A DNA stretch of 5,797 nucleotides. Source: Methanomethylovorans sp. Its GTDB lineage: Archaea > Halobacteriota > Methanosarcinia > Methanosarcinales > Methanosarcinaceae. This document shows positions 4,930 through 5,797 of the stretch, one piece after another. Each line of letters begins with the position of its first letter. Position 1 is the stretch's first letter. Made by a program: the position numbers and the translations under genes. The stretch is from positions 1-5,797 of the forward strand of contig JAHFZE010000284.1 of assembly GCA_020854785.1 (NCBI GenBank), read 5' to 3'. The notes under the pieces were generated by a model. That model saw only the letters and a program-made list of their open reading frames with translations. It did no database searches and was not told where the DNA came from.

Positions 4930-5797
4930 TCATGCCAAACTTGCAATTACTTTCCTTAGATATACTATAAACACTGATTCACCATCAACTAGGAAAAGCC
5001 TTTCTATCTTCCCTTTTGTAGTCTCATTTTCCCGGTCATGAGTAAGTCTGAATATATATACAAACCCTATAAAAAAGCTATATGACACTATCAAAGGTTC
5101 AAATGCAAGAACTTGCATTATTATTGCGGATGCTATCAGTGAATGAGATATGATGTGCAATGCTAATAGCAACTCACGTGTATTTTTTTCTCCAAAGCTT
5201 ACAGGAAGTGTTTTTAGGCCTGCCATAAGATCTCCTTTGACATCCTTAAAGTCGTATATAGTTGAATTAATAAACAATTTAGATGCATAATAGAAAAATA
5301 CCAACAACAGAGGCAGGCAATTCCCAATCCCATTTCCGGCTATACCTGCAATGAAAATGCCCCATGTCAGTCCAACAACGAGATTCTTGATCCCAAGGCC
5401 GCCTTTTAGTTTAAGGTTCAGTTTTCCAATGTTAATTCCTTTACTGTATAGATATCCAGTTATAAGCGGGATCAAAGCTATAACTATTAAACCACTGTTA
5501 CTCAGACCGTAAAAACCTAGTAGGAATGTGGCCAGGGAAAACAACAGTGCTACCTTTTTATTTGCTCCATTAAGTTCTGATCTGTTAATACTGTCTTCGG
5601 TTGATCCAAGTGCACGGTCCAGAGTATATACTGCATATACAATAAGCCCCCCTGCCACGCAGTTCAATATGCAGGTCTGTGCCAGAAGCAGTAGTGATGC
5701 TATATATATACGTAAAGCTCCTGAGATCGATACCAATACAGAGCTTTTCAGCAGGTTTATTGTTGGTAAAAAATTTCCGTAGTCGTCTTTCTCTATG
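4930..5797 (-). CDS. UbiA-family membrane prenyltransferase (5' end outside the window)
   Basis: Members transfer a prenyl chain from a polyprenyl diphosphate to an acceptor within the membrane. The protein is strongly hydrophobic, with several predicted membrane helices. Counting from TTG 5736, the first aspartate-rich motif is YTLDRALGSTEDSINR (37-52, acidic Asp40, Glu47, Asp48), a variant of the usual NDxxDxxxD. The second, YDFKDVKGDLMAGLKTLP (161-178, Asp162, Asp165, Asp169), is a textbook UbiA match. The frame stays open from 5736 to the right edge for another 20 codons, without ATG, GTG or TTG, and these residues (such as NLLKSSVLVSISGALR) lead smoothly into the first membrane helix. 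I therefore treat TTG 5736 as internal and the gene as partial; 288 residues are visible and most of the protein is present. The acceptor cannot be read from sequence: archaeal UbiA proteins serve ether-lipid, methanophenazine or quinone-like, and heme routes. It is convergent with the regulator. Confidence 0.82.
   Translation of the reverse strand, partial: IEKDDYGNFLPTINLLKSSVLVSISGALRIYIASLLLLAQTCILNCVAGGLIVYAVYTLDRALGSTEDSINRSELNGANKKVALLFSLATFLLGFYGLSNSGLIVIALIPLITGYLYSKGINIGKLNLKLKGGLGIKNLVVGLTWGIFIAGIAGNGIGNCLPLLLVFFYYASKLFINSTIYDFKDVKGDLMAGLKTLPVSFGEKNTRELLLALHIISHSLIASAIIMQVLAFEPLIVSYSFFIGFVYIFRLTHDRENETTKGKIERLFLVDGESVFIVYLRKVIASLA

Noticed and set aside
5701..5710. TATATATATA as a promoter or simple repeat
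   Set aside because: It lies inside the UbiA coding frame (Arg-Ile-Tyr-Ile codons) with no gene start suitably placed on either strand.
5528..5782. Plus-strand 84-codon open frame at the right end
   Set aside because: It is antisense to the membrane-segment coding of the UbiA gene and has no recognisable content.

Overview
The window looks like ordinary chromosomal sequence from a methanogenic euryarchaeon, most likely of the Methanosarcinaceae (a Methanolobus- or Methanococcoides-like genome is my guess; genus not established). The grounds are: a winged-helix regulator of the FilR1/DUF1724 type, a family concentrated in methanogens; an archaeal PUA/PAPS-reductase-like/ferredoxin fusion protein; archaeal-style TATA boxes and GGTGA ribosome binding sites; T-tract termination; moderate-to-low GC; and a UbiA-family membrane prenyltransferase of archaeal type. 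I see no mobile element, CRISPR array, rRNA or tRNA gene.

Layout: (1) Positions 1-245, minus strand: the N-terminal 81 residues of a protein resembling the THUMP-containing archaeal tRNA guanosine-10 methyltransferase family, cut by the window edge. (2) 246-379: a 134-bp divergent promoter region with a TATA-like box for each flanking gene and a 14-nt imperfect direct repeat. (3) 380-2281, plus: a 633-residue multidomain protein (zinc ribbon, PUA RNA-binding domain, PP-loop PAPS-reductase-like domain with an APS-reductase-type CC...CXXC cysteine pattern, and a C-terminal 2[4Fe-4S] ferredoxin domain). (4) 2360-3976, plus: full-length bifunctional PurH, started at TTG behind a clear GGTGA site. 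(5) 3977-4138: an AT-rich 162-bp intergenic region with a T-tract, TATA candidates and a perfect 10-bp palindrome abutting the next start codon. (6) 4139-4921, plus: a FilR1/DUF1724-like winged-helix regulator. (7) 4930-5797, minus: a UbiA-family prenyltransferase, convergent with the regulator and open to the right edge.

The genes do not form one pathway. PurH performs the last two steps of IMP synthesis. The fusion protein is the least understood and most interesting item: its PUA domain, and its position divergent from a probable tRNA methyltransferase, suggest sulfur chemistry on RNA rather than simple sulfate assimilation, but this is inference. The regulator and the prenyltransferase are transcribed towards each other with only 8 bp between their stop codons. 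No gene-free stretch exceeds 300 bases.
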